Translations under genes and position numbers: made by a program
Shown: positions 54,865-64,000 of the stretch, piece after piece
How positions within the stretch are numbered: the first letter of the stretch is position 1
Layout of the letters: the number at the start of each line of letters is the position of its first letter
Source of the DNA: Eudorina sp. 2006-703-Eu-15
Lineage: Eukaryota > Chlorophyta > Chlorophyceae > Chlamydomonadales > Volvocaceae
Direction of reading: 5' to 3'
Length of the DNA: 64,000 nucleotides
NCBI GenBank assembly: GCA_003117195.1
Contig: BDSI01000147.1
Coordinates: forward strand, 124,001 to 188,000
Notes under the pieces: model-generated
What the model was told of the DNA's origin: nothing
The model's input: the letters and a program-made list of their open reading frames with translations, nothing else
Database searches by the model: none

Positions 54865-55258
54865 CAGTAAGCGACCCGACCGGACAACCGTGCTCCGAGC
54901 ATGCTCGCTAATTACCGGACTAGCCGGCAGCGAGCATCGGACAGCAGATCTCCATGCTCATGGCGCCAATATATGTAGTTAATTATGTTCTATTGAATCA
55001 AGTAGCGAGCATGGCGATCTTCCCTCGATGCAAGGCCATGCACTGCACTTTAGTATGCTTCCGAACCACACGGTGCTAGCGGAAACAAATGAATTTGATG
55101 AAAAGCTATTTACTCCATGTTTTAATAAAGTCGAGGAGCGTCTTAATTCGCCGTTGAATTCGGAAAGAAGCTTGCCGAGCATTGCGTACAAGTAATCCAG
55201 AATATGACTGTGCCTCCGAAATGCGCCCGCCGAAGAAGGTTTGTTTGCTTATTCTATA
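54865..55258. other. Non-array spacer with GCGAGCAT words
   Basis: No gene is recognised. A 12-bp palindrome (CGAGCATGCTCG) lies at 54896-54907, and related GCGAGCAT words recur near 54,933 and 55,004. It separates the 2-kb array from the 149-bp satellite. Confidence 0.6.
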
Positions 55259-57140
55259 TAGATGTATCCGGCGGCTTTATGCGTTACTGCAGGAAATCGG
55301 CCGGACCGGTCGTCGCTGCTCGCTGGCCATGGAAGCCGCTGCTCGCGAGCATAACACAGGGAAGTCGCAATGCGCGCGTTTCCATACTCTCAAATGAATA
55401 CTTTAAACAGATGTATCCGGCGAGCTGTCTGCGTTACCGCAGGAAATGGGGAGGGCTGGTCGTCGGTGCTCGCCAGCCATGGAAGTGCTGCTCCCGCACC
55501 TAACACCGGGAGACAGCAATGCGGCCGCGGCTATAGTCTACGATACATATTTTGCATAGATGTATCCGGCGAGCTTAACTCGGTACCGCAGGAACTTGGG
55601 CAGGCTGGTCGTCGGTGCTCGCTGGCAATGCAAGTGCTGATCCCGCTTCTAAGACCAGTAGGTCATCATGCGCCCGGGGCTATCGTCTACCATACATAAT
55701 TCGAATAGATGTATCCGGCGAGCTGTCTGCGTTACCGCAGGAAATGGGAAGGACTGGTCGTCGGTGCTCGCCAGCCTTGGAAGTGCTGCTCCCGCACCTA
55801 ACACCGGGAGATAACATTGCGCCCCGGGCTATAGCCAACAATACATATTTTAAATAGATGTATCCGGCGAGCTTAATTCGGTACCGCAGGAAATTGGGCA
55901 GGCCGGTCGTCGGTGCTCGCCAGCCATGGAAGTGCTGCTCCCGCACCTAACACCGGGAGATAGCATTGCGCCCGGGGCTATAGCCAACAATACATAATTT
56001 AAATAGATGTATCCGGCGAGCTTAACTCGGTACCGCAGGAACTTGGGCAGGCTGGTCGTCGGTGCTCGCTGGCAATGCAAGTGCTGATCCCGCTTCTAAG
56101 ACCAGTAGGTCATCATGCGCCCGGGGCTATCGTCTACCATACATACTTTGAATAGATGTATGCGGCGAGCTGTCTGCGTTACCGCAGGAAATGGGGTGGG
56201 CTGGTCGTCGGTGCTCGCTGGCAATGCAAGTGCTGCTCCCGCTTCTAAGACCAATAGGTCATCATGCGCCCGGGGCTATAATCTACCATACATATTTTGA
56301 ATAGATGTATCCGGCGAGCTGTATTCGGTACCGCAGGAACTTGGGCAGGCTGGTCGTCGGTGCTCGCTGGCAATGCAAGTGCTGATCCCGCTTCTAAGAC
56401 CAGTAGGTCATCATGCGCCCGGGGCTATCGTCTACCATACATACTTTGAATAGATGTATGCGGCGAGCTGTCTGCGTTACCGCAGGAAATGGGGTGGGCT
56501 GGTCGTCGGTGCTCGCTGGCAATGCAAGTGCTGCTCCCGCTTCTAAGACCAATAGGTCATCATGCGCCCGGGGCTATAATCTACCATACATATTTTGAAT
56601 AGATGTATCCGGCGAGCTGTATTCGGTACCGCAGGAAATCGGGTGGGCTGGTCGTCGGTGCTCGCTGGCAATGCAAGCGCTGCTCCCGCTTCTAAGACCA
56701 ATAGGTCGTCATGCGCCCGGGGTTATAATCTACCATACATACTTTGAACAGTTGTATCCGGTGAGCTGTCTGCTTTACCGCAGGAAATGGGGTGGGCTGG
56801 TCGTCGGTGCTCGCTGGCAATGCAAGTGCTGCTCCCGCACCTAACACCGGGAGATAGCATTGCGCCCCGGGCTGTAGCCTACGATATATAATATGGATGG
56901 ATGTATCCGGCGAGCTTAATTCGGTACCGCAGGAAATTGGGCGGGCTGGTCGTCGGTGCTCGCCAGCCATGGAAGTGCTACTCCCGCACCTTACACCCAG
57001 AGATAGCATTGCGGCCGCGGCTATAGCCTACGATACATATTTTGAATAGATGTATCCGGCGAGCTGTATTCGGTACCGCAGGAAATTGGGCAGGCCGATC
57101 GTCGGTGCTCGCTGGCTGCTGCTCCCGCGCCTAGGACCAG
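55259..57140 (+). repeat. 149-bp satellite, block 1 (about 12.5 copies)
   Basis: Tandem monomers start with TAGATGTATCCGGCGAGCT at 55259, 55408, 55557 and every 149 bp afterwards. Each contains GTCGGTGCTCGC. Two main variants differ at CACCTAACACCGGGAG versus CTTCTAAGACCAGTAGG. Dimers at about 56,005-56,302 and 56,303-56,600 are nearly identical, so 298-bp dimers have been duplicated. The last monomer breaks off near 57,140. Open frames inside are by-products of repetition. Confidence 0.95.
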
Positions 57141-57186
57141 GACGCTGGGGGGCGCGTCTGGTCTGTAACAACAGATCGTCCTGGTT

Positions 57187-57342
57187 ATGTGCCCGAACAC
57201 AGTCCGGGATGTTGCAACACAGAGGCTGAATGCAACCTTAATGGCCCGCAAGCAGAAACACGACCACACCCAAAGCACACCGGACTGGCAGTCACTGTAC
57301 GACATTCCCCAATGCGCTTATTGCGAAATGAAACCACGACAG
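57187..57342 (+). CDS. Candidate exon, unknown product
   Basis: Fifty-two codons from ATG to a possible donor (CAG|GTAACA) at 57343. The peptide has a CAYC pair near its end and ordinary composition (VRDVATQRLNATLMARKQKH). The nearest downstream acceptor (TTTTTTTCAG) would leave an intron of only 23 bp, and no matching exon is clear. This may be chance. Confidence 0.2.
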
Positions 57343-57880
57343 GTAACACTTCCTCTTTTTTTCAGCAAACCTCCTTGGTCAGTCAGTTATCGGTCATGTG
57401 CACGCACGAGCCCCGTACAACCCCTGCCCTATTTCATTGTTCTGATCCAAGTACGATGATTCAGCTACCGCCGGTTGCGCTTGGGTGCCTTCTTCGATGT
57501 TCCTTCCCGCACTACGTGGACTTCCCTCGCCCGGACTGTCCGCCCCCAGCCGCCTTGGCCCCAGCCGCCCTGCCCCCGCGCCCCCCGAAGCGATCATGGC
57601 TTTGCAACAACTAGCCGCTTTGCTTAGCCGCTCGCCCCACAGCTGCTGTGCTCCACCGGCTCCAGCGTAGGTGCCTCAGCAGGCACTTCAGTCGGTCCCT
57701 CGTTAACCACGTTTCTCCTGTAATGGGAATACAGATGGTTGTAACTCAGCCCTGTCGTTCTCCATTTAGTTTTCCGCGCACTTGCTCCCTGTCTGGTAGC
57801 CTCGCGGAATATATACATCGCAAAATTTATGTGATATGTACAACGTCGTTTCAGTGACCTATTAAGATTGGGGAAAGTCA
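57343..57880. other. No convincing feature
   Basis: A mixed region with a pyrimidine-rich run and a Pro/Ala-coding GC-rich stretch near 57,540-57,590. Overlapping open frames exist on both strands and none has a recognisable motif. Confidence 0.5.
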
Positions 57881-58048
57881 ACCGTCGATGCCGTCTGCAG
57901 AACAGCAGAAGAAATGCGAACCAAGGGCTGCAAAATAACACACCAACATCATTGTCTTCTCAGCAGCATGCGTACTCACGGCCCAATATGAAAGCCATGT
58001 AATCGGTCTGTCGGATTCTGTCGCTTGCGAAGCCAGCCCCGAAAGCTG
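57881..58048 (-). CDS. Candidate two-exon minus-strand fragment
   Basis: On the minus strand a frame encoding VLAAFGAGFASDRIRQTDY then MAFILG ends at a good donor (GGCC|GTGAGT, about 57,981). An acceptor (TTATTTTGCAG, about 57,931) follows and the frame continues about 16 codons to a stop. The upstream end has a possible acceptor (TCTCTTAG). No family is recognised, and a chance arrangement is quite possible. Confidence 0.2.
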
Positions 58049-58294
58049 CCAGAACGCTAAGAGACAAGGCAACTGGACAGCATTTTACATCAAAAATCTT
58101 GTACAGTTCTTGCGAGCGTCCATGGGATGAACGTATGATACGTACAAAACAGGGTCAACTTGGTCAAGCTGTAAAGCAGCATTCTGCATGATGGCAAAAG
58201 TATGTGACAGCAGTAATGTATGGTATGTAAGTATAAACATATAGAGCAATGGTCAATGACGGTTGAGCAATAATCAGCAGCACGCAGCAAACGT
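58049..58294. other. No recognised feature
   Basis: AT-richer spacer before the 182-bp satellite. No gene, tRNA or repeat is seen. Confidence 0.5.
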
Positions 58295-60970
58295 GCTTCC
58301 GTACTGGGCTCTCTCGCCTGACGGATGGTACCCTTGATGTGAGTCTCATGGTGCGGCGGCACGTCCAGATTCGTTTGGGTTGCGATCGAAAACGGTGCTG
58401 CAAGGCTGTTCCGCATGGGTTTCACCCCTGGGCCGATTCCAGGAATGCGATTCGGGCCGTGCGCGACTCCCTGTTCACCGAATCCCGGGCTGCCCTTTTC
58501 CCTGACGGATGGTACCCTTGGTGGGAGTCTCCTGGTGCGGCGGCACGTCCAGATTCGTGTGGGTCCTATCGGAACGGTGCTGCAAGCCTGATCCGCATGG
58601 GTTTAAGCCCTGGGCCGATTCCAGGAATGCGATTCGGGCCGTGCGCGACTCCCTGTTCACCGAATCCCGGGCTGCCCTTTTCCCTGACCGATGGTACCCT
58701 TGGTGGGAGTCTCCTGGTGCGGCGGCACGTCCAGATTCGTTTGGATCCTATCGGAACGGTGCTGCAAGCCTGATCCGGATGGGGTTCAGCCCTGGGGCCG
58801 ATTCCAGGAATGCGATTCGGGCCGTGCGCGACTCCCTGTTCACCGAATCCCGGGCTGCCCTTTTCCCTGACGGATGGTACCCTTGATGGGAGTCTCCTGG
58901 TGCGGCGGCACGTCCAGATTCGTTTGGGTTGCGATCGAAAACGGTGCTGCAAGTCTGTTCCGCATGGGTTTCACCCCTGGGCCGATTCCAGGAATGCGAT
59001 TCGGGCCGTGTGCGACTCCCTGTTCACCGAATCCCGGGCTGCCCTTTTCCCTGACGGATGGTACCCTTGGTGGGAGCCTCCCGGTGCGGCGGCACGTCCA
59101 GATTCGTGTGGGTCCTATCGGAACGGTGCTGCAAGGCTGTTCCGCATGGGTTTAAGCCCTGGGCCGATTCCAGGAATGCGATTCGGGCCGTGCGCGACTC
59201 CCTGTTCACCGAATCCCGGGCTGCCCTTTTCCCTGACCGATGGTACCCTTGGTGGGAGCCTCCCGGTGCGGCGGCACGTCCAGATTCGTGTGGGTCCTAT
59301 CGGAACGGTGCTGCAAGCCTGATCCGCATGGGTTTCACCCCTGGGCCGATTCCAGGAATGCGATTCGGGCCGTGCGCGACTCCCTGTTCACCGAATCCCG
59401 GGCTGCCCTTTTCCCTGACCGATCGTACCCTTGGTGGGAGTCTCCTGGTGCGGCGGCACGTCCAGATTCGTTTGGATCCTATCGGAACGGTGCTGCAAGC
59501 CTGATCCGGATGGGGTTCAGCCCTGGGGCCGATTCCAGGAATGCGATTCGGGCCGTGCGTGACTCCCTGTTCACCGAATCCCGGGCTGCCCTTTTCCCTG
59601 ACGGATGGTACCCTTGATGGGAGTCTCCTGGTGCGGCGGCACGTCCAGATTCGTTTGGATCCTATCGGAACGGTGCTGCAAGCCTGATCCGGATGGGGTT
59701 CAGCCCTGGGGCCGATTCCAGGAATGCGATTCGGGCCGTGCGCGACTCCCTGTTCACCGAATCCCGGGCTGCCCTTTTCCCTGACGGATGGTACCCTTGA
59801 TGGGAGTCTCCTGGTGCGGCGGCACGTCCAGATTCGTTTGGGTTGCGATCGAAAACGGTGCTGCAAGGCTGTTCCGCATGGGTTTCACCCCTGGGCCGAT
59901 TCCAGGAATGCGATTCGGGCCGTGTGCGACTCCCTGTTCACCGAATCCCGGGCTGCCCTTTTCCCTGACGGATGGTACCCTTCTGGTGCGGCGGCACGTC
60001 CAGATTCGTGTGGGTCCTATCGGAACGGTGCTGCAAGGCTGTTCCGCATGGGTTTAAGCCCTGGGCCGATTCCAGGAATGCGATTCGGGCCGTGCGCGAC
60101 TCCCTGTTCACCGAATCTCGGGCTGCCCTTTTCCCTGACGGATGGTACCCTGGATGGGAGTCTCCTGGTGCGGTGGCACGTCCAGATTCGTGTGGGTTGC
60201 GATCGAAAACGGTGCTGCAAGGCTGTTCCGCATGGGTTTCACCCCTGGGCCAATTCCAGGAATGTGATTCGGGCCGTGCGCGACTCCCTGTTCGCCGAAT
60301 CCCGGGCTGCCCTTTTCCCTGACGGATGGTACCCTTGATGGGAGTCTCCTGGTGCGGTGGCACGTCCAGATTCGTTTGGGTTGCGATCGAAAACGGTGCT
60401 GCAAGGCTGTTCCGCATGGGTTTAAGCCCTGGGCCGATTCCAGGAATGTGATTCGGGCCGTGCGCGACTCCCTGTTCGCCGAATCCCGGGCTGCCCTTTT
60501 CCCTGACGGATGGTACCCTTGGTGGGAGTCTCCTGGTGCGGCGGCACGTCCAGATTCGTGTGGGTCCTATCGGAACGGTGCTGCAAGCCTGATCCGCATG
60601 GGTTTCACCCCTGGGCCAATTCCAGGAATGTGATTCGGGCCGTGCGCGACTCCCTGTTCACCGAATCTCGGGCTGCCCTTTTCCCTGACGGATGGTACCC
60701 TTGGTGGGAGTCTCCTGGTGCGGCGGCACGTCCAGATTCGTGTGGGTCCTATCGGAACGGTGCTGCAAGCCTGATCCGCATGGGTTTCACCCCTGGGCCG
60801 ATTCCCGGAATGCGATTCGGGCCGTGCGCGACTCCCTGTTCACCAAATCTCGGGCTGCCCTTTTCCCTGACGGATGGTACCCTTGGTGGGAGTCTCCTGG
60901 TGCGGCGGCACGTCCAGATTCGTGTGGGTCCTATCGGAACGGTGCTGCAAGCCTGATCCGGATGGGTTTC
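58295..60970 (+). repeat. 182-bp satellite (about 14.5 copies)
   Basis: The anchor GATGGTACCCT recurs at 58325, 58509, 58691, 58874, 59058, 59240 and so on to 60874 (one copy reads GATCGTACCCT). Monomers are 182-184 bp, and one has a 12-bp deletion (170 bp, starting near 59,972). Two sequence classes (GTCCTATCGGAACGG versus GTTGCGATCGAAAACGG) are interspersed. Because 182 is not a multiple of 3, the open frames spanning several copies shift frame at each copy and are not conserved protein. Confidence 0.96.
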
Positions 60971-61245
60971 GGTGTCTGGCTGGGTGGGGTCATGGCCCGG
61001 TATGTTTTTGGGTGCGGCGTTGTGGTGTCCTGCCGCCTTGGCGGTGGGGCCTGCTGGGGCTTGCCCTGGTATACACCGATGATCCCGTTGGGGTCCGCTG
61101 TAACGTTTATTCATTCATGAAATGACAAAAGTTCGTACGCAATCATAATCCAAAACTACTATAGTCGACTCTTCCCTCAAGAGCACGGTAAAAAACAGCA
61201 GTCAGGTTACGCGACATGGTCATCGCCGGCTTTGGCAGGCTGATA
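60971..61245. other. No recognised feature
   Basis: Unique-looking spacer after the 182-bp satellite; GC-rich at first, then AT-richer. No gene is seen. Confidence 0.5.
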
Positions 61246-61295
61246 TGGTGCTTGCGGGAGTTGAACCCACAGATCCTGGCCATCCAGTAGCACCA
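61246..61295 (-). other. tRNA-like fold with pol III box-like sequences
   Basis: On the minus strand TGGTGCT pairs with AGCACCA to form a 7-bp terminal stem. Inside are a small hairpin (CTGG-ATGG-CCAG) and a good T-arm (GTGGG, loop TTCAACT, CCCGC). GGTTCAACTCC matches the B-box, and TGGTGCTACTGG is close to an A-box. At 50 nt it lacks separate D and anticodon arms, so it is not a normal tRNA. It may be a deleted tRNA, a SINE head or chance. Confidence 0.35.
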
Positions 61296-61383
61296 GCACG
61301 TGGAATCCGTAATTGGATCTCGCGCATAAATTCGATGCAACAGCTGCGAGCCTGACGATTAGGTCAGCAAGCCTGCCGTGACT

Positions 61384-61740
61384 CATCGCCGCCGAACATA
61401 GATTCGCAAGGCATCCACAGGCCCCGCCCCGTGGCCTTCTGTCGATTGCCCAAGCGTGAAGCCTACTGCACAACATCCCCGTCAAAAGCTAAACAAGGCG
61501 GTAAACAGGGTAATGCCAGCAAGCGTTGCGCAGCTGCATTCCGTTATCAAACCCTTTAGTACCGCGTAGCATGTTGCATGTTCCCAGTCGAAGGCAATAT
61601 GCCTGGTATCCACAAGCCCGCCCCGCACCCAGTCGTTTACCTGCTGTCAATTGACCATTGCTACCTGTACCGTTGCTGCAGCTGCCCCCTCCATCGCCAA
61701 TTTGTCAAGTCCAGAACGCTGCGCCGCTGTGCCCTGTGAA
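61384..61740. repeat. Diverged direct repeat, copy 1
   Basis: About 355 bp that recurs 505-509 bp downstream. Shared blocks include GCAAGGCATCCACAGGCCCC, AACAAGGCGGTAAACAGGGT, CCAGTCGTTTACCTGCTGTC and CAGAACGCTGCGCCGCTG. No gene is recognised. Confidence 0.85.
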
Positions 61741-61888
61741 TGGCAAAAAGGGACAGGCAGTCGTTAAGGCTGAAGGACAGCACCTTGCATCCCTTGTGTA
61801 ATCATACCAAGTCAACCAGCACGCCGCCCCCAAATCCCAGCCACATGGCTATCCCCTTGCCCCTTGAATCATGAAGCCCCGCGCGATT

Positions 61889-62247
61889 CATCACCGCCAA
61901 ATATGAACCCGCAAGGCATCCACAGGCCCCGTCCCGCGCCCATCTATCGATTGTCCCAGTGTGAAGCCTAGTGTGCGGCATCCCCCTCAAAGGCTTAACA
62001 AGGCGGTAAACAGGGTGATGCCAGCAAGCGTTGCCCAGCTACGATTTCCTTATCCAGATCCTAACGCGCCGCGTAGCATGTTGCATGTCCCCTATCAAAG
62101 GCAGTGTACGTGGTACCCATAAAGCCCGCCCCTCGCCCAGTCGTTTACCTGCTGTCAAAATGGCCGCTGCCACCTGTGCCGTTGCCGCCGCAACCCGCTC
62201 CGCCGCCAACGTGCCAAGCTCAGAACGCTGCGCCGCTGGCCTGTGAG
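61889..62247. repeat. Diverged direct repeat, copy 2
   Basis: The second copy of the 61,384-61,740 segment, perhaps 75-80% identical by eye with few gaps. About 150 bp of other sequence separates the copies. Confidence 0.85.
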
Positions 62248-62915
62248 CAACTTAATCATGAACTCGGTAAAGGAGCTCCTAACGGCATTCTCGTACACCC
62301 CAAGCGTCCGAACTAAGCGCTGGCGTTTCGAGCGTCTTCCGACGCGAGGGCGAGGAGGAAGAGACATTGTCCAAGCGCTTCCGAAACTTGCCGAGCTCAG
62401 CGACGCGGTCTGAGAACTCTCCAGCCGCCTACAACGTGGAGGATCGACAGCTCCTCGGGAGACGCGTTAATTAGTGTCGCACCTTCTTCTGCAAACCGGG
62501 TCCTTCTCTTCCAAAACACCCACATTGTATGCTCCAGTTTGGTTTGCTTCACCGCTGGCGAGTGCATCCTCAAGGGAAGCAAGCACGATAGCTCCCACAA
62601 CTACCATTACAGTAAGAGCAAACATGAAATCAGCCAGAACTACCAATTCATTACTTGCCCGATAATGGTCGGTCTTAGTTCCCCCTGAAAATATTCACAC
62701 TCTGAAAGGATATGGTCGCTGACTTTTCAGCAACCAATAAGCTTTCGCGATCAATCAGCAATGGTGTTCTTATTATTGGCATGATGCTTGATAATACTTG
62801 TAACCCCTCAAGCCGTTGTTCCGTACTTCAGGATCCAAAGACAACATAACTTCATGTGGCTTGCCAATGTGGAGCTACCTAAGCAGATGAGATTTTTAAA
62901 TGATTGACAGTAATG
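62248..62915. other. No recognised feature
   Basis: Spacer with short open frames on both strands, none with a recognised motif. It leads into the second 149-bp satellite block. Confidence 0.5.
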
Positions 62916-64000
62916 TATGGGAATGCTTCAGCTTTGACCTCTCCGCCGCGGGCGCAAGAGGTCCGGTTCGATGCACAGCTAGCCCCACCTGACCACAAGT
63001 CCCTGGCAGGGGGGCAAGCTCGCCCGACAAAATTATTAAAAGGATGGATTTGTGGTGACTGCTGCGGTTCAGCTTTGATCACTCCGCCGCAGGCGCAAGA
63101 GCTCCGGTTCGATGCACAGCGAGCACCAACGCCGCAACTGACCGCAAGTCCCCGGCTGGGGCGCAAGCTCGCCGGACAAAACTATTAGAAGGATGGATTT
63201 GAAGCTATTGCTGCGGCTCAGCGTTGACTCAATTGCCGCGGGCGCAAGAGCTCCGGTTCGATGCACAGCGAGCACCAACGCCGCAACTGACCCCAAATCC
63301 CCGGCTGGGGCGCAAGCTCGCCGGACAAAACTATTAGAAGGATGGATTTGAAGCTATTGCTGCGGCTCAGCGTTGACTCAATTGCCGCGGGCTCAAGAGC
63401 TCCGGTTCCATGGACAGCGAGCACCGACGCCGCAACTGGCCGCAAGTCCCCGGCTGGGGCGCAAGCTCGCCGGACAAAACTATTAGAAGTATGGATTTGA
63501 AGATACTGCTGCGGCTCAGCGTTGACCCCTTTGCCACGGGCTCAAGAGCTCCGGTTCCATGGACAGCGAGCACCGACGCCGCAACTGGCCGCAAGTCCCC
63601 GGCTGGGGCGCAAGCTCGCCGGACAAAACTATTAGAAGTATGGATTTGAAGGTACTGCTGCGGCTCAGCGTTGACCCCTTTGCCACGGGCTCAAGAGCTC
63701 CGGTTCCATGGACAGCGAGCACCGACGCCGCAACTGACCGCAAATCCCCGGCTGGGGCGCAAGCTCGCCGGACAAAACTATTAGAAGTATGGATTTGAAG
63801 ATACTGCTGCGGCTCAGCGTTGACCCCTTTGCCACGGGCTCAAGAGCTCCGGTTCCATGGACAGCGAGCACCGACGCCGCAACTGACCGCAAATCCGTGG
63901 TAATGGCGCAAGCTCGCCGGACAAAACTATTAGAAGTATGGATTTGAAGATACTGCTGCGGCTCAGCGTTGACCCCTTTGCCACGGGCTCAAGAGCTCCG
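62916..64000 (-). repeat. 149-bp satellite, block 2, inverted; continues past window end
   Basis: Monomers recur every 149 bp (GCTCCGGTTC at 63101, 63250, 63399, 63548, 63697, 63846 and 63995); the first is shorter (about 140 bp) and diverged. The reverse complement carries TCCGGCGAGCTT, then 34 bases, then GTCGGTGCTCGC, followed in several copies by CCATGGAA. That is the same order and spacing as block 1, so this is the same family in the opposite orientation. Confidence 0.9.

Noticed and set aside
58339..60956. Overlapping 120-200 aa frames in the 182-bp satellite
   Set aside because: The period is not a multiple of 3, so each frame changes sequence every monomer, and both strands are open.
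61246..61295. Complete tRNA or tmRNA gene
   Set aside because: The T-arm and terminal stem are good, but D and anticodon arms are missing and no matching 5' half was found further upstream on the minus strand.
63069..63892. Repeated 75-aa minus-strand frames
   Set aside because: One copy per 149-bp monomer of the satellite; no start context or domain.

Overview
The window is eukaryotic nuclear DNA: about 50% GC by eye, no bacterial gene organisation, and short GT-AG introns in the only credible genes. It is dominated by repeats. The lineage cannot be fixed from the sequence; an alga, another protist or a fungus-like organism would all fit. No rRNA genes and no complete tRNA gene were found.

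Layout. (1) 1-34.6 kb and 44.1-54.86 kb: a tandem array of about 2-kb units with 23 recognisable copies. Each unit begins at a junction module made of G-tract hairpins followed by a strong hairpin, GGCGGGGGC paired with GCCCCCGCC, whose loop is a TTA-rich tract. The loop is about 28-50 bp in most copies but expanded to about 275, 312 and 63 bp of nearly pure (TTA)n in three. Four body types (called A, B, C and D here) sit between nearly constant junctions. Their order suggests a 7-unit higher-order repeat: D-B-C-B-C-A-B, then D-B-B-B-C-A-B. (2) 34.6-35.8 kb: decayed copies of the same unit. (3) 35.8-44.1 kb: a gene island inside the array. It holds a three-exon gene for a small predicted membrane protein, an intact Helitron-type Rep-helicase gene (three predicted exons, about 1,585 aa), a downstream open frame with three helical motif repeats, and on the minus strand a possible last exon with a SAM-like sequence. 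A related 60-70 bp element lies 70-90 bp after the stop codons of the first gene and of the downstream frame. (4) 54.86-64 kb: a 149-bp satellite (55.26-57.14 kb), a 182-bp satellite (58.3-60.97 kb), a diverged 360-bp direct duplication (61.4-62.25 kb), and a second block of the 149-bp family in the opposite orientation (62.9 kb to the window end).

Interpretation. Established knowledge: Helitrons transpose by a rolling-circle-like mechanism using a Rep-Hel protein and can produce tandem copies. Seen here: an intact Rep-Hel gene sits inside a long array whose units are bounded by constant hairpin modules, and the two units flanking it share a loop variant found in no other unit. Inference: array and Rep-Hel element may be linked, either because the array was made or spread by rolling-circle activity or because the element landed in it. 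Shared termini were not found, so this remains a hypothesis. The small membrane-protein gene and the motif-repeat frame beside the helicase are the most novel protein-coding candidates.
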